From 13-2-20CM-68-14 sp051955535 (lineage in GTDB: Bacteria; Actinomycetota; Thermoleophilia; Gaiellales; Gaiellaceae): a stretch of 64,000 nucleotides of DNA. The DNA is taken from contig JBQCGP010000047.1 in NCBI GenBank assembly GCA_051955535.1, positions 62,001 through 126,000 on the forward strand, in the 5' to 3' direction. The notes under the pieces were generated by a model, which ran no database searches, was not told the DNA's origin, and worked only from the letters and a program-made list of their open reading frames with translations. A program made the translations under genes and the position numbers. Shown here one piece after another: positions 31,709 to 40,380 of this stretch (positions within the stretch are counted from its first letter, which is position 1; the number at the start of each line of letters is the position of its first letter).

Positions 31709-32230
31709 ATGAGGCGTCTCGTCTGGCTCACCGTACTTGCCATCGCCCTGGCCGTACCGGCGGTCGGGTATGCCGTCGTGGGTGGCAGCTCCGACGACGG
31801 CACGCTGTCCGTCAAGGCGGGCGCCGGTCGCGTCTACATGAACATCACCGGCACGGTGGTCGGTCGACTCACCAAGGGCTACATCCAGGTCACCGACCCG
31901 AATCCGAACGACGGGCAGGGCTTCGACCCCGTCGGCTGCGACGCTGGGAGCTTCGACAAGAGCCCTACGACATTTCTCTGCCACAGCGACGGCACGGGCG
32001 GTGTCTTGCGCTTCAAGGCGATCGGCGGCAATTACCGGATCACAATCTACAAAGCATCAGGCATCTTCCTGTCTGCCGTCGGCCATGGTTGGGGGACCCT
32101 CAATGGGGCGGGCAACGATCCGAACTTCCCCGGCACCTTCGACGGGACGTACTCCATCAACGACGGGCCGTACAAGTCGTTGCCCGACGACGTGCACCCT
32201 TTCACGCTCGCTGCGCCTGCCGGCGGTTGA
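31709..32230 (+). CDS. Secreted protein of unknown function
   Basis: 173 residues. An N-terminal signal peptide (MRRLVWLTVLAIALAVPAVG) precedes a mature part predicted to be beta-rich: SVKAGAGRVYMNITGTVVG, VTDPNPNDGQGFDPVGCDAG, HSDGTGGVLRFKAIGGNYRI. Two cysteines could form a disulfide. The ATG at 31709 is chosen because the signal peptide begins there; the frame upstream is antisense to the previous gene. It ends 21 bases before a two-component response regulator. I do not recognise the family. Confidence 0.72.
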   Translation: MRRLVWLTVLAIALAVPAVGYAVVGGSSDDGTLSVKAGAGRVYMNITGTVVGRLTKGYIQVTDPNPNDGQGFDPVGCDAGSFDKSPTTFLCHSDGTGGVLRFKAIGGNYRITIYKASGIFLSAVGHGWGTLNGAGNDPNFPGTFDGTYSINDGPYKSLPDDVHPFTLAAPAGG

Positions 32231-32251
32231 CCGGCCTGAGATCCTGAGGCC

Positions 32252-32956
32252 ATGACAGCACAAGGCCAGACTGTGCTGGTCGTCGAAGACGAGGCCTCGA
32301 TCGCGTCGTTCGTCGCGCTCTACCTGAAGAACGCCGGCTATACCGTCAAGGCGGTGGCCAACGGCACCGACGCGCTCGCCCAGGTCGAGGCCGAGCAGCC
32401 CGCGCTGATCGTGCTCGATCTGATGCTTCCCGACATGGACGGGATCGAGGTCTGCCGGCGAATCCGCCAGCGCCGCGACGTGCCGATCCTGATGTTGACG
32501 GCCCGAGACGAGGACATCGACAAGATCATCGGCCTCGAGGTCGGCGCGGACGACTACATGACGAAGCCGTTCAATCCGCGCGAGCTGGTGGCGCGGGTCA
32601 AGTCGATCCTTCGCCGCTCCGCGCCCGAGCGCCGTGCTTCGGAGACCGCCGAGATCCGCCACGGTGACCTCCATGTCGATGCCGGCAGGCGCGAGGTTCA
32701 CATCGGCGACGAGGAGATCCAGCTGGCCCCGAAGGAGTTCGACCTCCTCTGGGAGCTCCTCGACCACCGCGGCGTCGTGCTGACGCGCGACCAGCTCCTG
32801 GAGCGCGTCTGGGGCTACACCTTCGCGGGCGACACCCGGACCGTCGACGTTCACGTCAGGCAGGTCCGGAGAAAGCTCGGGGACGCCTCGCCGATCGTCA
32901 CCGTGTGGGGCGTGGGGTACAAGGTCGCACCCGCACGGGATTCGGTGAGCGCCTGA
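32252..32956 (+). CDS. OmpR/PhoB-family response regulator
   Basis: 234 residues. The receiver domain has acidic pocket VVEDEA, phospho-acceptor Asp in LIVLDLMLPDMDG (about residue 54), Thr in LMLTAR and Lys in YMTKPF. A winged-helix DNA-binding domain (APKEFDLLWELLDHRG, VWGYTFAGDTRTVDVHVRQ) follows. It forms a pair with the sensor kinase 13 bases downstream. The PhoP/MprA-like type is common in actinobacteria. All catalytic residues are intact, in contrast to the receiver protein at 42823. Confidence 0.94.
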   Translation: MTAQGQTVLVVEDEASIASFVALYLKNAGYTVKAVANGTDALAQVEAEQPALIVLDLMLPDMDGIEVCRRIRQRRDVPILMLTARDEDIDKIIGLEVGADDYMTKPFNPRELVARVKSILRRSAPERRASETAEIRHGDLHVDAGRREVHIGDEEIQLAPKEFDLLWELLDHRGVVLTRDQLLERVWGYTFAGDTRTVDVHVRQVRRKLGDASPIVTVWGVGYKVAPARDSVSA

Positions 32957-32969
32957 CGAAGTAGCCCGC

Positions 32970-34358
32970 GTGTTCCGATCGCTCCGCTTCCGGCTCCCGG
33001 CGCTGTTCCTGGCGGCGATCGTCCTCGCAGGGCTCGTTTCGACGGCGGTGGCCGTCAGCGTCTCGCAGCATTACGCTCAGAACAGGCTTCGCAAGCAGGC
33101 CTACAGCGAGCTCGGCCGCGAGGCCCGCGGCATCAACGAGATCTACACAAAGCATGCGGGCGGGAAGCAGCCGAACTCCCGCGAGCTCGAGCTCGCCTCA
33201 GGCGACCAGGTCTTCTACGTCCAGCGGGCGAGGGGGATCGACCTCTATCCGGGACCGACGCCGGCGTTCACAGTGCTGCCAAAGACCGTTCTGGACTTTC
33301 GCCGGATCCTCGCCAACGAGACCATCTCTTTCGAGTTCACGCGCCGAGTAAAGGGGCAGGCGACTCGGATGCTGGCGGTCGCCCGGCCCGTCAAGCTCGG
33401 CGGGGAGGTGTTCGGGGCCACCATCCTCGCCCGGCCGACGACGCGCCTGAACCAGGGCGTCCTGCCGCTCGTCTGGCGGCTTCTCCCCGCCTTCCTCGCC
33501 GGGATCCTCGTCGCCGGCGCACTCGGCTGGTACCTCTCGCGTCGGATCACGAAGCCGGTGCTCGCACTCTCCGACGCGGCAGACGAGGTGGCCGCCGGCC
33601 GGTACGGCGTCGCTGTCCCCGAAGTGCCTGGAGGCGGCGAGATCAGCCATCTATCGACGCGGTTCAGGGACATGGCATCGCAGCTCGAGCAAGCCGAGGC
33701 GCTCGAGCGGAACTTCCTGATGACCGTCTCGCACGAACTGCGGACGCCGCTAACGGCAATCCGCGGCCACGTGGACGCGCTCCTAGAGGGTGTCGTGGAG
33801 GACGAGGCGACGAGGACGTATTCGCTCGAGGTGATCAGCCTCGAGGCGAAGCGCCTCGAACGGCTCGTTGGAGACGTCCTCGACCTGGCCAAGCTGGACA
33901 CCCACCGATTCGCGCTGCGGCGCGAGGAGGTGGACATGGAACGTCTGGTAGACCGGGCCTACTCGGCGTTCAACGAGGAGGCGCGGCGGCGCGGCATCGA
34001 GTACAGGCGCGAGATCACGGCCACTCCGGTCCTGGAGACCGACGGCGACCGCGTCCTGCAGGTGATCTCGAACCTGCTCTCGAACGCATTTCGCTGGACG
34101 CCGGACGGCGGCCGGGTCGGGCTCGCGCTCACCAAGGTTGATGGGACGATCCGCGTCGCGGTCGAGGACAACGGGCCGGGCATCGCGGTCGAGGAGCAGG
34201 AGCGGATCTTCCGGCCGTTCTGGTCGCGTGACGGCGAGGGCACCGGCCTCGGGCTGGCGATCGCCGGTGAGCTGGCGGCCGCGCTCGGCGGCCAGATCGA
34301 GCTGGAGACGGCGCCGGGCCAGGGCAGCCGGTTCGAGCTCGTGCTGCCTGTGAACTAA
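32970..34358 (+). CDS. Sensor histidine kinase
   Basis: 462 residues. Two transmembrane helices (about 10-32 and 168-190) flank an extracytoplasmic sensor region of about 135 residues. They are followed by HAMP, HisKA (LMTVSHELRTPLTAIRGHVD) and HATPase_c (NLLSNAFRWTP, VEDNGPGIA, GTGLGLAIA). GTG start 13 bases after the response regulator, so the two are one operon. The stop TAA is immediately followed by the left arm of the 161-bp palindrome. The signal is unknown. Confidence 0.93.
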   Translation: MFRSLRFRLPALFLAAIVLAGLVSTAVAVSVSQHYAQNRLRKQAYSELGREARGINEIYTKHAGGKQPNSRELELASGDQVFYVQRARGIDLYPGPTPAFTVLPKTVLDFRRILANETISFEFTRRVKGQATRMLAVARPVKLGGEVFGATILARPTTRLNQGVLPLVWRLLPAFLAGILVAGALGWYLSRRITKPVLALSDAADEVAAGRYGVAVPEVPGGGEISHLSTRFRDMASQLEQAEALERNFLMTVSHELRTPLTAIRGHVDALLEGVVEDEATRTYSLEVISLEAKRLERLVGDVLDLAKLDTHRFALRREEVDMERLVDRAYSAFNEEARRRGIEYRREITATPVLETDGDRVLQVISNLLSNAFRWTPDGGRVGLALTKVDGTIRVAVEDNGPGIAVEEQERIFRPFWSRDGEGTGLGLAIAGELAAALGGQIELETAPGQGSRFELVLPVN

Positions 34359-34519
34359 GAGGGTTTGGCGCAAAGCAGTCTGTGCCGCCGGCGCACGCTG
34401 CTCGCCCGCTGAGCTGCGTCCTCAGTCGCGCCAATAGCTATGGCTATTGACGCTCCCTGCGTCCTTGTCAGCGAACGAGCATCGAACGCCGTCGACGAGC
34501 GGCTTTCCGCCAAACCCTC
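34359..34519. repeat. 161-bp imperfect palindrome between two stop codons (MITE-like or bidirectional terminator)
   Basis: Terminal 12-bp arms GAGGGTTTGGCG (34359-34370) and CGCCAAACCCTC (34508-34519) are perfect. Complementarity continues with mismatches to a central AATAGC-TATG-GCTATT (34433-34448). It exactly fills the space between the TAA of the kinase and the TAG of the converging gene, and is flanked by CTA on both sides. It has no coding capacity. Confidence 0.65.
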
Positions 34520-34969
34520 CTAGGTGCCGGTTCGGCGGTCTTCGATCCGGTAGACGACGGCGCCCTCGTCGGCTCCGAGCGTGCGCTCCAAGCGAGCGAG
34601 CCGCTCGTCGACGCCGCGCCACCCGGAGGTGATCAGGTCGATCAAGAGGGCCAGGTCGTCCACGCGTGCGTGGCGCTCGGTGAGCAGATCGGTCTCGAGC
34701 CGCTCGAGCCGTCGTACCGTGTTCGCGGACAGGCCGCGCACCTCGGCGAGGTGCCTTGCGACCGGCAGCACCTGCTCGCGAATCCCGGCCTCGACGGCCT
34801 CGCCGACGCGGTCGGGCAGAGTCGCCTCGAGCTGGGCGGCCGTCTGGGCGAGCGACTCGACCTGGTGCCGCGCCCGCTCGATGGCGGCTTCCGCCACGGC
34901 GGGGTCGGTGCGGCCCTCGGCCGCCTGCCTGAGCCGTTCGTTCGCCCGTTCGAGAGCGACGGGATTCAT
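34520..34969 (-). CDS. Coiled-coil hypothetical protein
   Basis: 149 residues, nearly all helical and charged (ERANERLRQAAEGRTDPAV; RLERLETDLLTERHARVDDL), with no cysteine and no membrane segment. The ATG start is preceded on its strand by TAGCGT plus eight bases (leaderless). It is divergent from queA with 27 bases between start codons, sharing a palindromic -10. A longer frame to 35605 is antisense to queA and rejected. I do not recognise the family; a scaffold or phasin-like protein would fit the composition. Confidence 0.62.
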   Translation of the reverse strand: MNPVALERANERLRQAAEGRTDPAVAEAAIERARHQVESLAQTAAQLEATLPDRVGEAVEAGIREQVLPVARHLAEVRGLSANTVRRLERLETDLLTERHARVDDLALLIDLITSGWRGVDERLARLERTLGADEGAVVYRIEDRRTGT

Positions 34970-34996
34970 GGCCGGCAACGCTAGCGTTCGGGTCGG
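34970..34996. promoter_or_regulatory. Bidirectional promoter with palindromic -10
   Basis: The perfect 12-bp palindrome AACGCTAGCGTT (34977-34988) supplies TAGCGT in both directions: nine bases before queA ATG 34997 and eight bases before the minus-strand ATG at 34969. The two -10 hexamers overlap by two base pairs. Confidence 0.6.
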
Positions 34997-35932
34997 ATGA
35001 ACCTCTCTGAGCTGGACTACTCGCTCCCGGCGGAGCTGATCGCGCAGCGGCCACTCGAGCGCCGCGACGACTCGCGGCTTCTCGTCTACGAGCGGGCGAG
35101 TGGGGAGGTCAGGCACCGGCGGTTCGCCGAGCTTCCGGAGGAGCTCGGGCCCGACGAGGTCACCGTCGTCAACGACAGCCGCGTGATCCCGGGCCGGATC
35201 CCGATCGCGCGGCCGCGCGGGGAGGTCCTGCTGCTCGAACCAACCGGCGTCGACGGCCTCTGGGAAGGCCTCGCGCGCCCGACCCGGCGGTTGCGGGCCG
35301 GACGTAGGTACGGGCCGGTTGAGCTCGTCGAGCACCTCGGCGAAGGGCGCTGGCTGCTCCGGCTCGACGGTGAACCCGCGGGTGAGCTGCCGCTGCCGCC
35401 CTACATCACGGAGAGGCTCGCGGATCCGGAGCGCTACCAAACCGTTTACGCCGACGCAGAGGGCTCGGCGGCGGCGCCGACTGCCGGGCTGCATTTCACG
35501 CCGGAGCTGTTCCAGCGGCTCGAGGTCGAGCGGGTGACGCTCCACGTCGGTCTCGACACCTTCCGGCCGGTGTCGGCCGAGCGGCTCGAGGACCACGAGC
35601 TGCACAGCGAACGCTACGAGGTCGATCCGGCGGCGTGGGAGCGGATCCGCGCGGCGCGGCGGGTGCTCGCTGTCGGGACCACGACGGTGCGCGTGCTCGA
35701 GTCACTCGCGCGCGGCGCCCCGCTCGCGGGCCGCACCGATCTGTACGTGACGCCGGGCTTCGAGTTTCGCCGGGTCGACTCCCTGCTGACGAACTTCCAC
35801 CTTCCGCGCTCGACCCTGCTCGCGCTCGTGATGGCGTTCGCCGGCGTCGAAGAGACGCGCCGGCTCTACTCGCTGGGAATCGAGGAGTGCTACCGCTTCT
35901 ACTCCTTCGGCGACGCAATGCTTGTCCGATGA
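34997..35932 (+). CDS. queA: S-adenosylmethionine:tRNA ribosyltransferase-isomerase
   Basis: 311 residues; slightly shorter than the usual ~340-350. QueA adds the epoxycyclopentanediol precursor from SAM to preQ1 at tRNA position 34. Family motifs: LDYSLPAELIAQRPLERRD, VNDSRVIPGRI, PTAGLHFTPELF, RVTLHVGLDTFRPV and TNFHLPRSTLLALVMAF. ATG start, probably leaderless from the shared divergent promoter. It overlaps tgt by ATGA, forming the queuosine operon queA-tgt-yajC. Confidence 0.95.
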   Translation: MNLSELDYSLPAELIAQRPLERRDDSRLLVYERASGEVRHRRFAELPEELGPDEVTVVNDSRVIPGRIPIARPRGEVLLLEPTGVDGLWEGLARPTRRLRAGRRYGPVELVEHLGEGRWLLRLDGEPAGELPLPPYITERLADPERYQTVYADAEGSAAAPTAGLHFTPELFQRLEVERVTLHVGLDTFRPVSAERLEDHELHSERYEVDPAAWERIRAARRVLAVGTTTVRVLESLARGAPLAGRTDLYVTPGFEFRRVDSLLTNFHLPRSTLLALVMAFAGVEETRRLYSLGIEECYRFYSFGDAMLVR

Positions 35933-37059
35933 GCTTCCGGGTGAGTGCCACCGACGGCAAGGCGCGCGCGGGCTTGCTCACGACCGCGCACGGCGAGGTG
36001 CCGACCCCGGCCTTCATGCCCGTGGGCACGAAGGCAACCGTGAAGAGCGTTCATCCGGACGAGCTGCGCGCGCTCGGCGCCGCGATCGTGCTCGGAAACA
36101 CCTACCACCTTCATTTCCGGCCGGGGGCGGAGTTGATCGCCGAGCTCGGCGGCCTGCACTCGTTCATGGCCTGGGACGGACCGATCCTGACCGACTCCGG
36201 CGGCTTCCAGGTCTTCTCGCTGCGCGACACGATCCTCTCGGTCGACGACGAGGGCGTCACGTTCCGCTCCGTCTACGACGGCGAGCCCGCACGATTCACG
36301 CCCGAGTCCGTCGCAGAGATCCAGGCACAGCTTGGCTCGGACGTCGCCATGTGTCTCGACGCCGTGCCGCCCGCGGACGCACCGCGACCAGCGCTCGAGG
36401 ACGCGGTGCGTCTGACGACCTTGTGGGCGGCCCGGCAGCGCGAGGCGCCGCGGGCTTCGGGGCAGCTCGTCTTTGGGATCGCCCAGGGCGGCACCGACGA
36501 GGAGCTGCGCACCCGCTCGATCGAAGAGATCACGGCCCTTGGCTTCGACGGCTACGCGCTCGGTGGCCTCGCGATCGGAGAGGACCGCGACCTGATGTTC
36601 GACACCGTCGCCTGGGCGACCCCGCTCCTGCCGGCCGACAGTGCCCGCTACTTCATGGGCATCGGCGATCCGCAGGGCGTCCTCGAGGTGATCGAGCGGG
36701 GGATCGACATGTTCGACTGCGTCCTGCCGACGCGCAACGCGCGAACCGGCACCGCGATCACGTGGGAGGGGCGGCTGAACATGCGGAACGCCCGCTTCGC
36801 CCGCGACCGCGCGCCGCTGCAGGAGGGCTGCGAGTGCCCGGCATGTACGCGCTTTTCCCGCGCCTACCTGCGGCACCTCGTCAACCAGCAGGAGCTGCTT
36901 GGCCACCGGCTGCTCAGCCTCCACAATCTACGATTCCTCCTCGATTTGACGGCGGGCGCGAGAGCGGCGATCGAAGGCGGCGAGTTCGCCGTGTACAAGC
37001 AGGAGGCGCTCGCGCGTCTCGGGGCTCTTACGGAAACGGAGGCGCTACGGGCTACCTGA
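35929..37059 (+). CDS. tgt: tRNA-guanine transglycosylase
   Basis: 376 residues. Tgt exchanges guanine 34 for preQ1 in GUN-anticodon tRNAs. Catalytic/structural motifs are intact: ILTDSGGFQVFSL (general acid/base Asp), FGIAQGG, GGLAIGE, DMFDCVLPTRNARTG (nucleophile Asp) and the zinc site CECPACTRF with a later H. The ATG start overlaps the queA TGA. Its own TGA is shared with a CTG that probably starts yajC. Residue pattern and length are those of the bacterial enzyme. Confidence 0.96.
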   Translation: MSFRVSATDGKARAGLLTTAHGEVPTPAFMPVGTKATVKSVHPDELRALGAAIVLGNTYHLHFRPGAELIAELGGLHSFMAWDGPILTDSGGFQVFSLRDTILSVDDEGVTFRSVYDGEPARFTPESVAEIQAQLGSDVAMCLDAVPPADAPRPALEDAVRLTTLWAARQREAPRASGQLVFGIAQGGTDEELRTRSIEEITALGFDGYALGGLAIGEDRDLMFDTVAWATPLLPADSARYFMGIGDPQGVLEVIERGIDMFDCVLPTRNARTGTAITWEGRLNMRNARFARDRAPLQEGCECPACTRFSRAYLRHLVNQQELLGHRLLSLHNLRFLLDLTAGARAAIEGGEFAVYKQEALARLGALTETEALRAT

Positions 37060-37346
37060 TCGTGATCGTGGCGCTCTTCGTGCTGCTCTACCTGCTGATC
37101 CTGCGCCCGCAGCGCCGTCGCACAACCGACCAGCTTCAAATGCAGGACACGCTTCAGGTCGGCGACGAAGTGATCACGGCGGGGGGCATCCGAGGCGAGG
37201 TGCGGCAGCTCGACGAGGAGGTGCTCAAGGTCGAGATCGCCCCGGACATCGTCGTCCGCGTCGACCGGCGGGCGATCGCCGGGGTCGTCAACGAGCCGGA
37301 AGATGACACAGACGCGCTAGGCGAAACGGAGCCCGACGAAAGCTAA
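37056..37346 (+). CDS. yajC: YajC, preprotein translocase accessory subunit
   Basis: 96 residues from CTG 37056 (94 or 92 from the in-frame GTGs at 37062 and 37068). A single N-terminal transmembrane helix (IVIVALFVLLYLLILRPQ) is followed by the YajC fold: LQVGDEVITAGGIRGEV, KVEIAPDIVVRVDRRAI. YajC associates with SecDF and SecYEG. The CTG overlaps the tgt stop as CTGA, the same geometry as the GTGA/ATGA junctions elsewhere, so it is the preferred start, but a GTG start cannot be excluded. secDF follows 18 bases downstream. Confidence 0.88.
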   Translation: MIVIVALFVLLYLLILRPQRRRTTDQLQMQDTLQVGDEVITAGGIRGEVRQLDEEVLKVEIAPDIVVRVDRRAIAGVVNEPEDDTDALGETEPDES

Positions 37347-37364
37347 GCTTCGGTCCCTTCGCGG

Positions 37365-40127
37365 ATGACGAACCGCCGTACCTACCTGATCCTCGTCGGC
37401 CTGATCCTCGCCGCACTGGCGGGAGTGGCCGCGCTTGGCATTCCCGGCTCCCCGGTGCACAAAAAGGTGACGCTCGGGCTCGACCTGCAGGGCGGCCTCG
37501 AGGTTGTACTGAAGGCGCAGCCCGCCAAGGGACAGAAGCTCGACTCAGCGGCGCTCGACCGCTCGGTCTCGATCATGCGCCAGCGCGTCGACAAGCTCGG
37601 CGTCTCCGAGCCCGAGATCCGCAAGCAGGGCTCGAACCAGATCGTGATCGAGCTCGCCGGCGTCCACGATCCCGCCAAGGCGGCGGCGATCATCGGCAAG
37701 ACCGCCCAGCTGGAGCTCTACGACCTCGAGACGTCACTCACCGGCCCGTCGGTCACGGCCTCGGGGAACCCGCAGGAGTCGCCGAGCCTCGGCGCGCTCC
37801 TGTCGCAGGTCCAGTCGCAGGCGAAGCAGGGAACCCCCGAGGGCTACTACGTCCTCGGCAAGAACAAGCAGAAGACGATCGGCCCTTTCCAGACGCGCGC
37901 GGCGGCCCTCAACCAGGCCAAGCTCAACAAGCTGAAGACGCCCTACACGGTGCTCGCCGTTCCGCAGAACACCGTCGTCGTCACCTGCGACTCGACCGAG
38001 GTGGTCTGCCCGGGGAACAGCGGCGCGCAGGGCGGCAACACCATTCCGCCGCCCGCGAAGGGCCAGAGCTACTACTACCTGCTCAAGCACGACCCGAACC
38101 TGAAGGCGGTCGGCAACGTCAAGGGCGTGCCGCAGCTGACCGGCTCCGACCTCAAGCTGTCAGGGACGCGTCAGGACTTCGACCCGACCACGAACGAGCC
38201 GGTCGTGCTGATGCAGTTCACGGGCTCGGGCTCGCACAAGTTCCAGCAGGTCACCTCCGAGGAGTACAACCGGGGCCGCAACCGGCAGATCCCGCAGCAC
38301 TTCGCGATCGTGCTCGACCACGAGATCAGGTCGTTCCCGCAGATCGACTACACGAACTCGAGCCTCGCCGGCGGCATCAGCGGCAACGCCGAGATCTCGG
38401 GCATCAAGTCGATCGGCGAGGCGAAGGACCTGGCGCTCGTGCTCCAGACCGGCGCGCTGCCCGTCAACTTCCAGCAGATCGAGCGCACCGACGTCTCCGC
38501 GACGCTCGGTAAGGACTCGCTGAACGAAGCGAAGAAGGCAGCGCTGATCGGCCTGCTGATCGTGGCGATCTTCCTGCTCGTTCTCTACCGCTTCCTCGGC
38601 GTGGTCGCGGTCGTCGGCCTCGGCATCTACGCCGCCTTCCTCTACGCGGCGATCCTGCTCTTCAACGTCACGCTGACGCTGCCGGGCTTCGCAGGACTGA
38701 TCCTGACGATAGGCGTGGCCGCCGACGCGAACGTGGTCGTCTTCGAACGCATCAAGGAAGAGGTGCGCGCCGGGAAGTCCGTGCGCGCGGCGGTCTCAGC
38801 CGGCTATGCGAAGGGCTTCCACACGATCATCGACGCGAACGTCGTCACCGCGATCACGGCGTTAGTCCTGTTCGCGGTAGCGACCGCCGGCGTCAAGGGC
38901 TTCGCGTTGATGCTGTTGATCGGGACGGTGATCTCGCTGATCACCGCGGTCGCGGCTACGCGCGCGATGCTGGGTCTCCTGTCCGGCTTCTCGTGGTTCG
39001 ACAACCCGCGCTTCATGGGGGCCGGCGGTCAGCAGTCTGCGAAGTGGCTGCAGATCGACTTCATGCGCAGGCGCTACCTCTGGTTCGCGATCTCCGGCGT
39101 GATCGTCGCGATCGGGCTCGTCTCGCTCGGCGTCAAGGGGCTGAACCTCGGCATCGACTTCAAGGGCGGCACGCAGGTGACGTTCAAGACCCAGCAGCCG
39201 GTCTCGCTGAACGCGGTCCGCAACCAGGCGAAGGACATCGGCCAGTCCGACGCGGTCATCCAGGGCCGCGGCCAGACCTTCGGGAGCGACAAGTACGAGA
39301 ACTTCCAGATGCGGATGAAGTCGCTGTCGCAGGCGCACCAGAACACGCTTGGCCAGGACCTGACGTCGCGCTTCAACGCCAAGAACTACCAGATCACGAA
39401 CGTTTCCTCGAGCTTCGGGAGACAGATCGCCCGCTCGGCGATCGTTGCGATCATCGTCTCGCTGCTGCTGATCGTGCTCTACATCGCGGTCAGATTCGAC
39501 CTCAAGTTCGCCGGACCGGTGATCGTCGCGTTACTCCACGACATCGTGATCACGGTCGGGGTCTACTCGCTGACCGGTCGCGAGGTCTCGAACGCCACGG
39601 TGGCTGCTGTCTTAACCGTGCTCGGTTACTCGATCTACGACACGATCATCATCTTCGACCGGATCCGGGAGAACATCCCGCTGATGCGGCGCTCGTCGTT
39701 CGCGACGATCGCGAACGTCTCGCTCTGGGAGACGATCCGCCGTTCGCTGGCGACGACGTTCATCACGCTCCTGCCGATCGTCTCGCTGCTGATCTTCGGC
39801 GGCGCGACCCTGAAGGACTTCGCTTTCGCCCTGATGGTCGGCATCATCTCCGGCGCCTACTCGTCGATCTTCATCGCGGCGCCGCTGTTGACGATCCTGA
39901 AGGAGCGGGAGCCCGAGTACGCACGGCGGAAGGACGTCGTCGAGGTTGCCGGCGACGGGCGGCCGGCCGAGCTGGTTCTCGAGGAGGCGGAGGAGGCGGC
40001 CGCGGCGGAGCCCACGCCGGACCTCTCCCCGGTCGACGCGGTCGAGCGCGTCGCCGCCTCGGCCGAAGCGAAGCGGGAGCGCCGTCGCCAGCGGCGGCGC
40101 GCGCGTCCGCATGGCCGAACCCGGTAG
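37365..40127 (+). CDS. secDF: SecDF fused protein-export subunit
   Basis: 920 residues: SecD and SecF in one chain. The SecD half (about 1-545) has one N-terminal helix, LGLDLQGGLEVVLKA, a large periplasmic P1 domain and a TM4 segment with DANVVVFERIKEEV. The SecF half (about 565-855) has LGIDFKGGTQVTF and YSIYDTIIIFDRIREN. The proton-transfer Asp/Arg pair is conserved in both. The complex uses the proton gradient to pull exported proteins across the membrane. It ends in a hydrophilic, Ala/Glu- then Arg-rich tail. It overlaps the next small gene by 17 bases. Confidence 0.96.
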   Translation: MTNRRTYLILVGLILAALAGVAALGIPGSPVHKKVTLGLDLQGGLEVVLKAQPAKGQKLDSAALDRSVSIMRQRVDKLGVSEPEIRKQGSNQIVIELAGVHDPAKAAAIIGKTAQLELYDLETSLTGPSVTASGNPQESPSLGALLSQVQSQAKQGTPEGYYVLGKNKQKTIGPFQTRAAALNQAKLNKLKTPYTVLAVPQNTVVVTCDSTEVVCPGNSGAQGGNTIPPPAKGQSYYYLLKHDPNLKAVGNVKGVPQLTGSDLKLSGTRQDFDPTTNEPVVLMQFTGSGSHKFQQVTSEEYNRGRNRQIPQHFAIVLDHEIRSFPQIDYTNSSLAGGISGNAEISGIKSIGEAKDLALVLQTGALPVNFQQIERTDVSATLGKDSLNEAKKAALIGLLIVAIFLLVLYRFLGVVAVVGLGIYAAFLYAAILLFNVTLTLPGFAGLILTIGVAADANVVVFERIKEEVRAGKSVRAAVSAGYAKGFHTIIDANVVTAITALVLFAVATAGVKGFALMLLIGTVISLITAVAATRAMLGLLSGFSWFDNPRFMGAGGQQSAKWLQIDFMRRRYLWFAISGVIVAIGLVSLGVKGLNLGIDFKGGTQVTFKTQQPVSLNAVRNQAKDIGQSDAVIQGRGQTFGSDKYENFQMRMKSLSQAHQNTLGQDLTSRFNAKNYQITNVSSSFGRQIARSAIVAIIVSLLLIVLYIAVRFDLKFAGPVIVALLHDIVITVGVYSLTGREVSNATVAAVLTVLGYSIYDTIIIFDRIRENIPLMRRSSFATIANVSLWETIRRSLATTFITLLPIVSLLIFGGATLKDFAFALMVGIISGAYSSIFIAAPLLTILKEREPEYARRKDVVEVAGDGRPAELVLEEAEEAAAAEPTPDLSPVDAVERVAASAEAKRERRRQRRRARPHGRTR

Positions 40128-40380
40128 CGCCCTGGTCGAGGCCGCCCGACGGCTCGGGCGCGAGCAGGCGAAGGCGCTCGCGGACGAGCTGAGCGCGCTC
40201 TGGCGCGGTGACGCGACGGTGACCGACCGCACCGCGGCGCGGCTCGCCGGGATATTCCGGGAGCTCGGCCTCGTCACGCGCGAGGAGCTGGACGACGCGC
40301 AGCTGAGGATCGCCCAGCTCGAGCACCGTCTGCGCCTGCTCGAGGACGGCCGGCCGCCGCTCTCCCCGCCGGCGCCGTGA
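40111..40380 (+). CDS. Small helical hypothetical protein
   Basis: 89 residues from ATG 40111, inside the end of secDF in another frame. Composition is helical and charged, with a leucine-zipper-like C-terminus (LDDAQLRIAQLEHRLRLLED) before a Pro-rich end. This recalls small phasin-like or polyhydroxyalkanoate/ubiquinone accessory (UbiK-like) proteins. Given the UbiB-like kinase two genes downstream, an accessory role is conceivable. The stop TGA overlaps the GTG of the acyltransferase (GTGA). Confidence 0.6.
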   Translation: MAEPGSALVEAARRLGREQAKALADELSALWRGDATVTDRTAARLAGIFRELGLVTREELDDAQLRIAQLEHRLRLLEDGRPPLSPPAP

